In this document: positions 8,118-15,379 of the stretch, piece after piece
Layout: every line of letters begins with the position of its first letter
Numbering within the stretch: position 1 is the stretch's first letter
NCBI GenBank assembly: GCA_001825565.1
Contig: MHXM01000115.1
Coordinates: forward strand, 3,817 to 20,303
Length of the DNA stretch: 16,487 nucleotides
Direction: 5' to 3'
DNA from: Desulfuromonadaceae bacterium GWC2_58_13
GTDB taxonomy: Bacteria > Desulfobacterota > Desulfuromonadia > Desulfuromonadales > Trichloromonadaceae
The notes under the pieces: model-generated
The model's database searches: none
Seen by the model: only the letters and a program-made list of their open reading frames with translations
What the model was told of the DNA's origin: nothing
Program-made: the position numbers and the translations under genes

Positions 8118-8505
8118 CGTTCAGTCATGGTTCGGGATAACGAATATTCATGGAATTGAAAGGAACGGAGAAAGGCATATCCAAACGAAACAAAAGAAAT
8201 ATATTATCGACTCAATTTTTAATATAAAAACTTTCGCCAAGAAAAAACATGGGCTTTTTTTAGTGCCAGGGTAGATTCGTCAACTCGAAAAACGACGATT
8301 TCCATTAGCAATTACTTCGTTTTTTCTACCATAGTGATCTCAAAAGAGCAATGCCTCATTCACGGCACTCCAATGAAAAAAGGTTGACGACTTCGACTCT
8401 GTTGTCTATGATTTTACCTCTTTACAAAATCTAACTACCTGTTTTCTTATGGTCTCGATCACAGCTTGTCGCATTTGTTAAAATATCCCATAAAGGAGAT
8501 TTTTC
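8118..8505. other. AT-rich intergenic region between divergent genes
   Basis: This 388-base stretch separates the histidine kinase (leftward) from gap (rightward). It is clearly more AT-rich than the flanking genes, with A and T runs at 8180-8265 and 8315-8326. It has no credible gene. The gap promoter is at 8384-8412. A loose inverted repeat (AAAAACGA 8288-8295, TCGTTTTT 8317-8324) is present, of uncertain meaning. The kinase promoter must lie here too, but I see no boxes on the minus strand good enough to call. Confidence 0.7.
8384..8412 (+). promoter_or_regulatory. Sigma70-type promoter for the gap operon
   Basis: The -35 box is TTGACG (8384-8389), the spacer is 17 bases, and the -10 box is TATGAT (8407-8412). 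Each box has one mismatch to the consensus. The expected start near 8419 gives a leader of about 87 bases before the gap ATG. Confidence 0.75.
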
Positions 8506-9507
8506 ATGGCAACCAAAGTAGCTATTAATGGGTTCGGACGTATTGGCAGAAATGTTTTCCGGGCGGCCGCAAACATGAAGAACATCGAAATCGTCGCCGT
8601 CAACGACCTTACGGACGCGGCAACCCTGGCTCACCTCCTCAAATACGACTCGGTTCACGGCACCTTCAAGTCGTCCGTTGAAGCCGGCGACAATGAAATC
8701 ATCGTCAACGGCAAGCCGATCAAGGTTCTCAAATCCCGTGACCCGGCCAGCCTGCCCTGGAAAGAACTCGGCGTCGATATCGTCATCGAATCGACCGGCC
8801 TCTTCACCGACCAGGAGACCGCCGCCAAGCATATCCAGGCCGGCGCCAGGAAAGTCATCATCAGCGCGCCAGGCAAGGGTGTGGATCTGACCGTCTGCAT
8901 GGGGGTCAATGAGAATGATTACGACCCCGCCCGTCACAACGTTATTTCCAACGCATCTTGCACCACGAACTGTCTGGCGCCGGTGGCTAAAGTCCTGCTC
9001 GAAAATTTCGGCATCGTCAAAGGGATGATGACCACCATCCATTCCTACACCAATGACCAGCAGATTCTCGATTTGCCCCACAAGGACCTGCGCCGGGCTC
9101 GTGCGGCCGCTCTTTCCATGATTCCCACCACGACCGGCGCCGCCAAAGCGGTTTCTCTCGTGTTGCCCGCGCTTAAGGGCAAATTGGACGGTCTGGCCGT
9201 CCGTGTTCCGACCCCCAATGTTTCGTTGGTCGACCTGGTGGTCGAGACCGAAAAATCCACCTCGGTCGCCGAAGTCAACGCAGCGCTGAAAAAAGCCTCC
9301 GAAGGACCGCTCAAGGGGATTCTTGATTTCTGTGAAAAGCCTCTGGTTTCTTGCGACTTCAACGGCTGCCCCGCCTCTTCAAGTGTCGATGCCGAATCGA
9401 CCAACGTGATTGGCGGCAACATGGTCAAGGTAATGTCCTGGTACGATAACGAATGGGGCTATTCGAACCGAGTTCTCGACCTGGTCGGTTACATCGCTTC
9501 CAAATAG
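8506..9507 (+). CDS. gap: Glyceraldehyde-3-phosphate dehydrogenase, type I
   Basis: Interconverts glyceraldehyde 3-phosphate and 1,3-bisphosphoglycerate in glycolysis/gluconeogenesis. It has 333 residues, the full usual length. The N-terminal Rossmann motif is NGFGRIGRN (8-16). Asp34 in AVNDLTD is the residue that usually marks NAD over NADP preference. Catalytic Cys152 is in SNASCTTNCLAP and the base His179 is in TIHSYTNDQ. The C-terminal end has the typical SWYDNEWGYSNR. The start ATG is preceded by a strong AAGGAGA about six bases upstream. It is the first gene after a near-consensus promoter and is followed by a strong terminator before pgk, so it can be expressed separately and probably at a higher level than its neighbours. 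Confidence 0.98.
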   Translation: MATKVAINGFGRIGRNVFRAAANMKNIEIVAVNDLTDAATLAHLLKYDSVHGTFKSSVEAGDNEIIVNGKPIKVLKSRDPASLPWKELGVDIVIESTGLFTDQETAAKHIQAGARKVIISAPGKGVDLTVCMGVNENDYDPARHNVISNASCTTNCLAPVAKVLLENFGIVKGMMTTIHSYTNDQQILDLPHKDLRRARAAALSMIPTTTGAAKAVSLVLPALKGKLDGLAVRVPTPNVSLVDLVVETEKSTSVAEVNAALKKASEGPLKGILDFCEKPLVSCDFNGCPASSSVDAESTNVIGGNMVKVMSWYDNEWGYSNRVLDLVGYIASK

Positions 9508-9526
9508 ACTCCTTAAATGAGACCAT

Positions 9527-9558
9527 GGGCAGGATCGACAGATCCTGCCCTTTTATTT
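9527..9558 (+). terminator. Intrinsic terminator between gap and pgk
   Basis: A perfect 10-bp stem, GGGCAGGATC (9527-9536) with GATCCTGCCC (9541-9550), closes a GACA loop and is followed by TTTTATTT. This is a strong intrinsic terminator 19 bases after the gap stop. Only about 34 bases separate the U-tract from the pgk start, so pgk expression needs readthrough or a promoter inside or upstream of the stem. Confidence 0.9.
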
Positions 9559-9592
9559 AGCCGCATGCGATCATCCGGAACGGAGTCCCTCG

Positions 9593-10786
9593 ATGTTCAA
9601 CAAAGTTACCGTTAAAGACCTGGATCTCAAAGGCAAACGAGTGTTCTGCCGCGTTGACTTCAACGTGCCCCTCGACGATAGCCGCAACATCACCGATGAT
9701 ACCCGCATCGTTGCCGCCCTGCCAACCATCCGATACATTATCGAAAACGGTGGCAAGTTGATTCTTGCCTCCCATCTCGGCCGCCCCAAGGCCCAGGTCA
9801 ATCCCAAATACAGTCTGGCGCCGGTGGCGCCCTACCTGGCCGCTTTGCTCGGGAGCAAGGTGACCATGGCCCCCGACTGCATCGGTCCCGCAGTGGAACA
9901 ACTGGTGGCGGCCATGCGGGATGGCGACGTGCTGTTACTGGAAAACGTCCGTTTCTACGCCGGCGAAGAAAAAAACGACCCCGTCTTCTCCGCCAAGCTG
10001 GCCGAACTGGCCGATGTCTACGTCAACGATGCCTTCGGCACCGCTCACCGCGCACATGCTTCCACCGAAGGAGTCGCCCGCATCCTGGCTCCGGCAGCGG
10101 CCGGATTTCTGATGGAAAAAGAACTCCGGTACCTCGGCCAGGCACTCGCCGATCCCAAAAGACCTTTCGTTGCCGTTCTTGGAGGCGCCAAGGTCAGCGA
10201 CAAAATTACCGTCATCGAGAATCTGCTCGGCAAGGTCGATACCCTGATTATCGGCGGCGGCATGGCCTATACCTTTCTTAAGTCCCAGGGGATAGCTATT
10301 GGCAAATCCCTGGTCGAGGAAGACCGTATCGACCTGGCCAGGGACCTGGTGACCAAGGCGAAGGCAAAAGGGGTACGGCTGCTGCTCCCCTGCGACCACG
10401 TTCTGGCCGCCGAATTCAAAGCGGACGCCCCTGCCACCGTCTCCGAAGGCGTCGATATCCCGACCGGCATGATGGCCTTGGATATCGGCCCCAAATCCAT
10501 TGCCACCTATACCGCCGCACTTAAAGATGCGGCAACCGTGGTCTGGAATGGCCCCATGGGGGTCTTCGAGTTTGCAGCGTTCGCCACCGGCACCATGGCC
10601 ATCGCCAAAACGCTGGCCGAGTCCGATGCCTTGTCGATCATCGGCGGCGGCGATTCCGTCGCGGCTGTCAACCAGTCCGGGTTGGAAGACCGAATGACCC
10701 ATATCTCCACCGGCGGCGGCGCCTCTCTCGAGTTTCTCGAAGGACGTGAACTCCCGGGCGTTACCGCATTGACCGACAAACCTTGA
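9593..10786 (+). CDS. pgk: Phosphoglycerate kinase
   Basis: Transfers phosphate between 1,3-bisphosphoglycerate and ADP. It has 397 residues, the normal bacterial length. The N-terminal substrate domain has RVDFNVPLD (20-28) and SHLGRPK, with LLLENVRFY and NDAFGTAHRAHAS further on. The nucleotide-binding C-terminal domain has LGGAKVSDKI, WNGPMGVFEF and the Gly-rich GGGDSVAAV followed by STGGGASLEFLEG. The ATG has GGAG seven bases upstream. It lies between gap and tpiA; the upstream junction holds a true terminator, the downstream one a stem without a U-tract. I see nothing unusual in the protein. Confidence 0.98.
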   Translation: MFNKVTVKDLDLKGKRVFCRVDFNVPLDDSRNITDDTRIVAALPTIRYIIENGGKLILASHLGRPKAQVNPKYSLAPVAPYLAALLGSKVTMAPDCIGPAVEQLVAAMRDGDVLLLENVRFYAGEEKNDPVFSAKLAELADVYVNDAFGTAHRAHASTEGVARILAPAAAGFLMEKELRYLGQALADPKRPFVAVLGGAKVSDKITVIENLLGKVDTLIIGGGMAYTFLKSQGIAIGKSLVEEDRIDLARDLVTKAKAKGVRLLLPCDHVLAAEFKADAPATVSEGVDIPTGMMALDIGPKSIATYTAALKDAATVVWNGPMGVFEFAAFATGTMAIAKTLAESDALSIIGGGDSVAAVNQSGLEDRMTHISTGGGASLEFLEGRELPGVTALTDKP

Positions 10787-10796
10787 AGCTCGACCC

Positions 10797-10817
10797 GGGC
10801 CGGCACCAGTCCGGCCC
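10797..10817 (+). other. GC stem-loop between pgk and tpiA
   Basis: GGGCCGG (10797-10803) pairs with CCGGCCC (10811-10817) around a 7-base loop. The following bases are TTCCCTC, not a U-tract, so termination should be weak. A smaller GGGG/CCCC stem follows just before the tpiA ribosome binding site. Likely roles are 3' protection of pgk RNA or tuning of tpiA; neither is proven. Confidence 0.5.
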
Positions 10818-10855
10818 TTCCCTCACCAAGGGGATGCTGACCCCCGGAGGCACTC

Positions 10856-11614
10856 ATGCGCAAACCGTTTATTGCAGGAAACTGGAAACTCCATAAAACC
10901 ATCGGCGAAGCCCTCGACCTGGCCGGTGCCCTCAAGCAAGAAGTCGCCGGGATCGATGACATCGACATCGTCATCGCCCCGGTCTACACCTCGCTGGCCA
11001 AGGTCGCCGACGTGCTTGTTGGTTCCAATATCAGCGTGGCCGGCCAGAACTGCTATCCGGCCGCCAGCGGAGCATTTACCGGAGAGGTTTCCCCCACGTT
11101 GCTCAAGGATGCCGGCTGCCGCTACTGCATCGTCGGCCACTCGGAACGCCGCCAGCTGTTCGGAGAAACCGACGCCTTCATTAATCAGAAAATCAAGGTT
11201 CTTATTGAGGCAGGACTGCGCGCTATCTTCTGCATCGGTGAAACCCTTGAGGAACGGGAATCCGACCAGATGTACGAGGTGCTGACAACCCAGGTAAGAG
11301 AAGGTCTCAAAGGCATCTCCGCTGAAGATATGCAGCATCTGGTTGTCGCCTACGAACCGGTATGGGCCATCGGTACGGGAAAAACCGCGACCGATCAGGA
11401 AGCCGAAGAGGCCCATGCCTTTATCCGCGGTCTGCTGCAAGGGCTCTATGATGAGGATCTGGCGGAAGCTACCCGCATCCTCTACGGCGGCAGCGTCAAA
11501 CCCGATAATGTTGACGGGCTCATGGCCCAACAGGATATCGATGGCACCCTGGTCGGCGGCGCCAGCCTCAAGGCCGCGGACTTCGCCCGCATCACCCGCT
11601 TCAAGAGAGGGTAA
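10856..11614 (+). CDS. tpiA: Triosephosphate isomerase
   Basis: Interconverts dihydroxyacetone phosphate and glyceraldehyde 3-phosphate. It has 252 residues, the normal length of a TIM barrel. The catalytic residues are present: Lys11 in GNWKLHK, His95 in IVGHSERR, and Glu167 in VAYEPVWAIGTG, the latter followed by the flexible loop GTGKTAT. The C-terminal phosphate grip ILYGGSVKPDN and LVGGASL are also present. The N-terminal motif is NWKLHK rather than the commoner NWKMN/H; the Met-to-Leu change is conservative. GGAGG lies five bases before the ATG. It is the third gene of the gap-pgk-tpiA group. Confidence 0.98.
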   Translation: MRKPFIAGNWKLHKTIGEALDLAGALKQEVAGIDDIDIVIAPVYTSLAKVADVLVGSNISVAGQNCYPAASGAFTGEVSPTLLKDAGCRYCIVGHSERRQLFGETDAFINQKIKVLIEAGLRAIFCIGETLEERESDQMYEVLTTQVREGLKGISAEDMQHLVVAYEPVWAIGTGKTATDQEAEEAHAFIRGLLQGLYDEDLAEATRILYGGSVKPDNVDGLMAQQDIDGTLVGGASLKAADFARITRFKRG

Positions 11615-11625
11615 ATATTTCTGCT

Positions 11626-11653
11626 TTGCAGCAACACCCGAATATGTTAAAGT
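11626..11653 (+). promoter_or_regulatory. Possible promoter before secG
   Basis: TTGCAG (11626-11631) and TAAAGT (11648-11653) are separated by 16 bases in the 83-base gap between tpiA and secG. The -10 match is only four of six, so this is weak; secG could simply be read from the upstream operon. Confidence 0.3.
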
Positions 11654-11697
11654 TCGTGGTCCTGTATTAACGATATATTTGAGGAGTCAACGGCACA

Positions 11698-12036
11698 ATG
11701 ACCACATTTTTGATTATTCTGCATATTTTTGTCTGCCTGGCCCTGATCGCCATCGTGCTGCTGCAAGGAGGCAAAGGGGCTGAAATGGGTGCATCCTTTG
11801 GCGCCGGCGGTAGTCATACCGTTTTCGGGGCTGCCGGAGGCCAGAGTTTCATGGGCAAGCTGACCGCCGCCGCCGCCATCATATTTATGCTCACCAGCTT
11901 GATCCTGGCTTATTTCTACGGCCAGCCCGGCTCGTCAAGCATTATGCCAACGAGTATCGCAACCGAGGCTCCGGCAGCGAATCCAGCCCCCGAGGCGGCT
12001 CCGCAGCCAACCGTTCCGGAAGCAGAAAAAAAATAA
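11698..12036 (+). CDS. secG: Preprotein translocase subunit SecG
   Basis: Small inner-membrane subunit of the SecYEG channel, 112 residues. It has two membrane segments: about 3-22 (rich in Ile, Leu, Val) and about 54-74 (TAAAAIIFMLTSLILAYFY). Between them is the conserved LLQGGKGAEMGASFGAGGSHTVFG loop stretch, here about 21-45. The last 40 residues form an Ala/Pro/Glu-rich tail ending in basic residues, with no predicted fold. GAGGAG lies 11 bases before the ATG, slightly far. secG next to tpiA is a common arrangement in bacteria. No terminator separates it from the following tRNA gene. Confidence 0.95.
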   Translation: MTTFLIILHIFVCLALIAIVLLQGGKGAEMGASFGAGGSHTVFGAAGGQSFMGKLTAAAAIIFMLTSLILAYFYGQPGSSSIMPTSIATEAPAANPAPEAAPQPTVPEAEKK

Positions 12037-12053
12037 AAACAGCAGATTTAATA

Positions 12054-12082
12054 TTGACACTCATAGCCTAAATAAGTATAAA
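12054..12082 (+). promoter_or_regulatory. Consensus sigma70 promoter for tRNA-Leu
   Basis: TTGACA (12054-12059), a 17-base spacer, then TATAAA (12077-12082). The -35 is perfect and the -10 has one mismatch. Transcription would start about five bases before the mature tRNA, giving a very short 5' leader. Confidence 0.85.
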
Positions 12083-12094
12083 TACATCCGCTTC

Positions 12095-12181
12095 GCCGAA
12101 GTGGTGGAATTGGTAGACACGCCATCTTGAGGGGGTGGTGACCAATTGGTCGTGCGAGTTCGAGTCTCGCCTTCGGCACCA
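12095..12181 (+). tRNA. tRNA-Leu (anticodon GAG)
   Basis: An 87-base class II tRNA read directly from the sequence. The acceptor arms GCCGAAG (12095-12101) and CTTCGGC (12171-12177) pair perfectly, with discriminator A and an encoded CCA (12179-12181). The anticodon stem CCATC/GGTGG holds a TTGAGGG loop with anticodon GAG at 12129-12131, reading CUC/CUU leucine codons. A long variable arm (around ACCAATTGGT) fits leucine tRNA. The T-loop has GTTCGAGTC. It has its own promoter and terminator. Confidence 0.97.
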
Positions 12182-12212
12182 GTGAAAATCCTTGAATCAC
12201 AAGGTTACGTCG

Positions 12213-12239
12213 AGGCCCAACCAACAGGTTGGGCCTTTT
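12213..12239 (+). terminator. Intrinsic terminator after tRNA-Leu
   Basis: AGGCCCAACC (12213-12222) and GGTTGGGCCT (12227-12236) form a 10-bp stem with an AACA loop and then TTT. A small hairpin CCTTG/CAAGG (12190-12204) lies between the tRNA 3' end and this terminator. As there is no terminator after secG, this one probably also ends the glycolytic/secG transcript. Confidence 0.85.
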
Positions 12240-12439
12240 CAATTGGTCGTTTCAGCCGCCGGATATCGAAAAACTCCGTGCAACAGGATTGCATAGCCGT
12301 AGCTGGCGGCAATATTAAGCAACTGATTTTGTTCAACTAAACGTTGGGACGCCAAGGCCTTTTTTTCGCAAAAATGAGTTGCAATACGGCCATATTCATG
12401 GTAGATAATTACGTTCCAAACTTCCAGGAGGATATAGAG
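12240..12439 (+). other. Intergenic region before rpmB
   Basis: Two hundred bases with no credible gene. A possible nested structure is present: outer arms GCCGCC (12255-12260) and GGCGGC (12305-12310) enclose a small hairpin TGCAA/TTGCA (12279-12293). A T-run lies at 12360-12367. The probable rpmB promoter and the AGGAGG ribosome binding site (12426-12431) are at the right end. Confidence 0.45.
12379..12407 (+). promoter_or_regulatory. Probable rpmB promoter
   Basis: TTGCAA (12379-12384), 17-base spacer, TAGATA (12402-12407). The start would be near 12414, a leader of about 26 bases. Each box departs from consensus at two positions, but location and spacing fit a gene isolated by a terminator upstream. 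Confidence 0.5.
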
Positions 12440-12631
12440 ATGGCTAGAGTCTGTGAAATTTGTGGAAAGAAACCGACGACCGGCAACAACGTCAGTCATG
12501 CACATAACAAAACCCGCAAAGTCTGGTACCCGAACCTGCAGAAGGTTAAAGCCCTGGACAAAGGGACTGTGCGCTCCATTAAGGTCTGCACCCGCTGCAT
12601 CCGCTCCGGCGCCGTGACCAAAGCTCTTTAA
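12440..12631 (+). CDS. rpmB: 50S ribosomal protein L28 (zinc-binding form)
   Basis: A large-subunit ribosomal protein of 63 residues, the usual short length. It starts MARVCEICGKKPTTGNNVSH and has HNKTRKVWYPNLQKV. It carries four cysteines as CEIC (5-8) and CTRC (50-53), the pattern of the zinc-binding L28 type. The frame is open further upstream to 12344, but ATG 12440 is chosen: AGGAGG lies eight bases before it and MARVCEICGK is the family N-terminus. It is a single-gene unit between the tRNA terminator and a shared convergent terminator. rpmG, often linked to rpmB, is not next to it. Confidence 0.97.
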   Translation: MARVCEICGKKPTTGNNVSHAHNKTRKVWYPNLQKVKALDKGTVRSIKVCTRCIRSGAVTKAL

Positions 12632-12633
12632 AC

Positions 12634-12671
12634 AAAAAAGGGGGGGAGCCCGAACGGCTCCCCCCTTTTTT
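12634..12671. terminator. Bidirectional terminator between rpmB and ridA
   Basis: A-run, GGGGGGG and AGCC (12634-12650) pair with GGCT, CCCCCC and a T-run (12656-12671) around a CGAAC loop. The stem is about 16 bp including the A/T base, with one G-T wobble. T-runs on both strands let it stop rpmB (plus) and ridA (minus) transcription. Confidence 0.95.
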
Positions 12672-12691
12672 GTTTCTACGACGTCAGATTT

Positions 12692-13081
12692 TTACCCCTG
12701 CCCGCAGTAGGCGACCCATTCGATCTCCACGGAAACCCCTTTCGGCAAGGCCGCAACCTGTACCGTGGCCCGCGCCGGATAGACCCCTGCAAAGTAACTT
12801 CCGTAAATCTCGTTAACCACTGCAAAATCATTCAGGTCAGTCAGGTAGATAGTGGTCTTGGCCACCTCCGCGAAGGAAAGTCCGGCCGCCGTCAACGCCG
12901 CCGCCATGTTTTCCATGACCTGCCCAATCTGGATTTCAATTCCGCCGGATACGACCACTCCGGTCTCTGGATCCAAGGGGATCTGTCCGGAAAAAAAGAT
13001 CAGATCTCCGGCCCGAACTCCCTGGGAATACGGTCCGATAGCGGCAGGAGCGGAAGCTGTTTCGATTTTCATCAGTGGCAT
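12692..13081 (-). CDS. ridA: RidA/YjgF-family enamine/imine deaminase
   Basis: Small cytosolic trimeric protein that hydrolyses reactive 2-aminoacrylate-type enamines/imines and so protects PLP enzymes; exact substrate not shown. It has 129 residues from this start. Family features seen are APAAIGPYSQ near the N-terminus, FFSGQIPLDPETG, and the conserved YPARATVQVAALPKGVSVEIE, whose Arg corresponds to the substrate-carboxylate Arg of RidA. An upstream in-frame ATG (13093) overlaps the GGAGG, which sits five bases before the ATG at 13081, so the shorter start is chosen. It follows rel by 24 bases and is the last gene before the bidirectional terminator. The rpoZ-spoT-ridA order is also known in Pseudomonas. 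Confidence 0.92.
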   Translation of the reverse strand: MPLMKIETASAPAAIGPYSQGVRAGDLIFFSGQIPLDPETGVVVSGGIEIQIGQVMENMAAALTAAGLSFAEVAKTTIYLTDLNDFAVVNEIYGSYFAGVYPARATVQVAALPKGVSVEIEWVAYCGQG

Positions 13082-13105
13082 GAGGACCTCCATGGGTAAA
13101 ACGCC

Positions 13106-15262
13106 TCAATGGCGTATCCGCTCGACCTTGTAGACACCCTTAATCTTCAAAATCGCGTTGATCACGAGATTCAGGTGTTCGAGATCCTGAACGTCGACTT
13201 CAAAGATATTGATGCCCCGGTCATCGGGCGTCGATTGAACATGAGCGCTGGTAATATTGGCTTCACAGTTAGTGATGGCGCCGGTAATCCCGGCCAATAT
13301 CCCCTTCTGGTTGACGCAGTGGACTCGGATTTTGGCCGGTCGGGTCGTCTTTTTTTTACAATCCCATTCAACCTCGACGCGCCTCTCGGAGTCGAGTTCG
13401 CGGACATGAAGACAATCGATAGCATGCACCGTTACCCCGCGCCCACGGGTGATAAATCCAATCACGGGATCCCCCGGAAGCGGGCTGCAGCACTTGGCAA
13501 ACCGCACCATGATGTTTTCGACGCCCTGAATCTTGATGGCGTTGGAAGGCTTCTTGCGGATTTTATCGATAACCTTGCCGAGTCTCCCCACCTTGGGCCG
13601 TTCGGCCTTGAGTTTTTCCTGTGGGATCACCCGGCTGATGACCTGCCCGAGCGGAACCTTACCGTAGCCGATCGATGCAATCAGATCATCGATGGAATGG
13701 AAACCGAGATCGTCAACCGCCGCCGTCAGTTCATCGGAAGCCAGCACACGCTTGAGGCTGTAGTCGTACTTGCGAACCTCTTTTTCCAGCAACCCTCGAC
13801 CCAATTCGATGCTTTTTTCACGCAATTCATTCTGAACCCAGCTGCGGATCTTGTTGCGGGCCTTGGAAGTGCGGACAAACACCAGCCAATCCTTGCTTGG
13901 TGTCTGGCTGGGGGAGGTGAAGACCTCGACCATATCCCCGTTTTTCAGGGTCGTCTTCAATGGGACCAGTTTGCCGTTGACCTTGGCCCCGACGCAGCGG
14001 CTGCCGATATCGGTATGGACACTGTAGGCGAAATCAATCGGAGTCGACCCCTTGGGCAGCTCTTTTACGTCACCATTGGGGGTAAAAACATAGACTTCTT
14101 CAGGAAACAGATCGATCTTGACCGAATCCATGAATTCGCGGGAATCTTTTACTTCCTGTTGCCACTCAAGCAACTGGCGCAGCCACCGGAACCGGCTGTC
14201 GTCCCGTCCGGTGACGCTGGCGACTCCCCTGCCTTCCTTGTATTTCCAGTGAGCAGCGATCCCCTCTTCGGCAATCTGGTGCATCTCCTCGGTGCGAATC
14301 TGCACTTCCATGCGGTCGCCGTGCGGACCGATGACCGTGGTATGCAACGACTGGTACATGTTCGCTTTGGGCATGGCGATATAATCTTTGAATCGGCCCG
14401 GAATCGGCTTCCACACTGAGTGGATGATGCCGAGCACGCCATAGCATTCGCGAATTGATTCGACGATGATACGAAAAGCGATAAGATCATAAATCTGATC
14501 CAGATCGCCGCCCTGCCGTTCCATTTTTTTGTGGATCGAATAGAGATGTTTCGACCGGCCCGAAACATCCCCCTTGATCCCATTTTCCTGAAGTTTCTCG
14601 AAGATAACGTTCTGCACCTCTTCGATGTATCCGCCGCGCGCCTTTTCCTTTTCATTGACCTTGCTCTGCAGATCGGCAAACGAAACGGGTTCTAGGTAGC
14701 GAAAAGCCAGATCCTCAAGTTCGCCCTTGATCCAGCTGATACCGAGGCGATTGGCCAGGGGTGCGTAAATATCGAGGGTTTCCTGAGCGATCTTCTGTTG
14801 TCGCGCATCAGGCTGAAATCCCAGGGTCCGCATATTGTGCAGGCGGTCGGCCAATTTGATGAGAATAACCCGGATATCCCGCGCCATCGCCAGCAACATT
14901 TTGCGAAAACTCTCGGCCTGACGCTCTTCGCGGGTGCGAAAAGTCATCTTGCTGAGTTTGGTCACGCCGTCGGCCAGTTCAACCACCTCATCGCCGAAAA
15001 TACCACGCAGTTCGTCACTGGTCGTCAGGGTATCCTCGATGGTGTCGTGCAACAGGCCGGTCACGATGGTCGGTACATCCATTTTGAGTTGCGCCAGGAT
15101 ATAAGCCACTTCCATCGGATGCGTCAGGTAGGGCTCTCCGGAAAGGCGCACCTGCCCCTGATGAACCTTGGCGCTATAGACATACGCCTTGCGAACCGCG
15201 TCCAGATCGGCGCCGGCATTATAGGAAAGGATTTTTTCGAGGATATCGTCGAGTCGAATCAC
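13106..15262 (-). CDS. Bifunctional (p)ppGpp synthetase/hydrolase (Rel/SpoT)
   Basis: Makes and degrades the stringent-response alarmone (p)ppGpp. It has 718 residues with the full long-RSH layout. The HD hydrolase domain has THPMEVA (47-53), HDTIED (72-77) and LADRLHNMRT (137-146), so hydrolysis should be active. The synthetase domain has GRSKHLYSIHKKM (235-247), YDLIAFR (258-264), RFKD (290-293) and YQSLHTTV (303-310). RxKD, rather than the ExDD of synthetase-only RelA, marks a bifunctional enzyme. The TGS domain is about 388-448, a Cys-containing zinc-finger-like region with AKCCSPLPGDP starts at 589, and ACT is about 644-716. The start is GTG (15260-15262) with no clear ribosome binding site; MIRLDDIL matches what I recall of related N-termini. 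A strong terminator lies 28 bases upstream. Confidence 0.96.
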   Translation of the reverse strand: MIRLDDILEKILSYNAGADLDAVRKAYVYSAKVHQGQVRLSGEPYLTHPMEVAYILAQLKMDVPTIVTGLLHDTIEDTLTTSDELRGIFGDEVVELADGVTKLSKMTFRTREERQAESFRKMLLAMARDIRVILIKLADRLHNMRTLGFQPDARQQKIAQETLDIYAPLANRLGISWIKGELEDLAFRYLEPVSFADLQSKVNEKEKARGGYIEEVQNVIFEKLQENGIKGDVSGRSKHLYSIHKKMERQGGDLDQIYDLIAFRIIVESIRECYGVLGIIHSVWKPIPGRFKDYIAMPKANMYQSLHTTVIGPHGDRMEVQIRTEEMHQIAEEGIAAHWKYKEGRGVASVTGRDDSRFRWLRQLLEWQQEVKDSREFMDSVKIDLFPEEVYVFTPNGDVKELPKGSTPIDFAYSVHTDIGSRCVGAKVNGKLVPLKTTLKNGDMVEVFTSPSQTPSKDWLVFVRTSKARNKIRSWVQNELREKSIELGRGLLEKEVRKYDYSLKRVLASDELTAAVDDLGFHSIDDLIASIGYGKVPLGQVISRVIPQEKLKAERPKVGRLGKVIDKIRKKPSNAIKIQGVENIMVRFAKCCSPLPGDPVIGFITRGRGVTVHAIDCLHVRELDSERRVEVEWDCKKKTTRPAKIRVHCVNQKGILAGITGAITNCEANITSAHVQSTPDDRGINIFEVDVQDLEHLNLVINAILKIKGVYKVERIRH

Positions 15263-15286
15263 GGTGCTTTTTACCCGGGGGAAGCG

Positions 15287-15326
15287 ACAAAAACGATTGC
15301 CGGCGGAGGTCCGCCGGCAATCGTTT
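15287..15326 (-). terminator. Palindromic intrinsic terminator between rpoZ and rel
   Basis: AAACGATTGCCGGCGGA (15291-15307) and its exact reverse complement (15310-15326) form a 17-bp stem around two central bases. Read leftward, the stem is followed by a run of five T, so it acts in the rpoZ-to-rel direction; rightward only three T are present. It lies 28 bases before the rel GTG. Confidence 0.88.
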
Positions 15327-15354
15327 AGAGTCCGTTGAGCAGATGCGGGATAGG

Positions 15355-15379
15355 GTCTGATGCCGGCAAGGAATCAGAC
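15355..15379. repeat. Inverted repeat downstream of rpoZ
   Basis: GTCTGAT (15355-15361) and ATCAGAC (15373-15379) are perfect 7-bp arms with an 11-base loop, 13 bases after the rpoZ stop. No U-tract follows. It could be an operator or a second RNA hairpin before the main terminator. Confidence 0.45.

Noticed and set aside
8240..8275. Possible sigma54 promoter (TGGCAC then GC) on the minus strand before the kinase gene
   Set aside because: The distance between GG and GC is one base too long and the TTGC element is missing.
12344..12439. Longer rpmB start adding 32 residues
   Set aside because: The added part is not L28-like, whereas AGGAGG and MARVCEICGK support the start at 12440.
12095..12440. 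tRNA-Leu as a mobile-element attachment site
   Set aside because: No integrase, no repeated tRNA 3' end nearby, and housekeeping genes on both sides.
13109..14419. A 436-codon plus-strand open frame opposite rel
   Set aside because: Same kind of shadow; rel domains on the minus strand cover the whole stretch.
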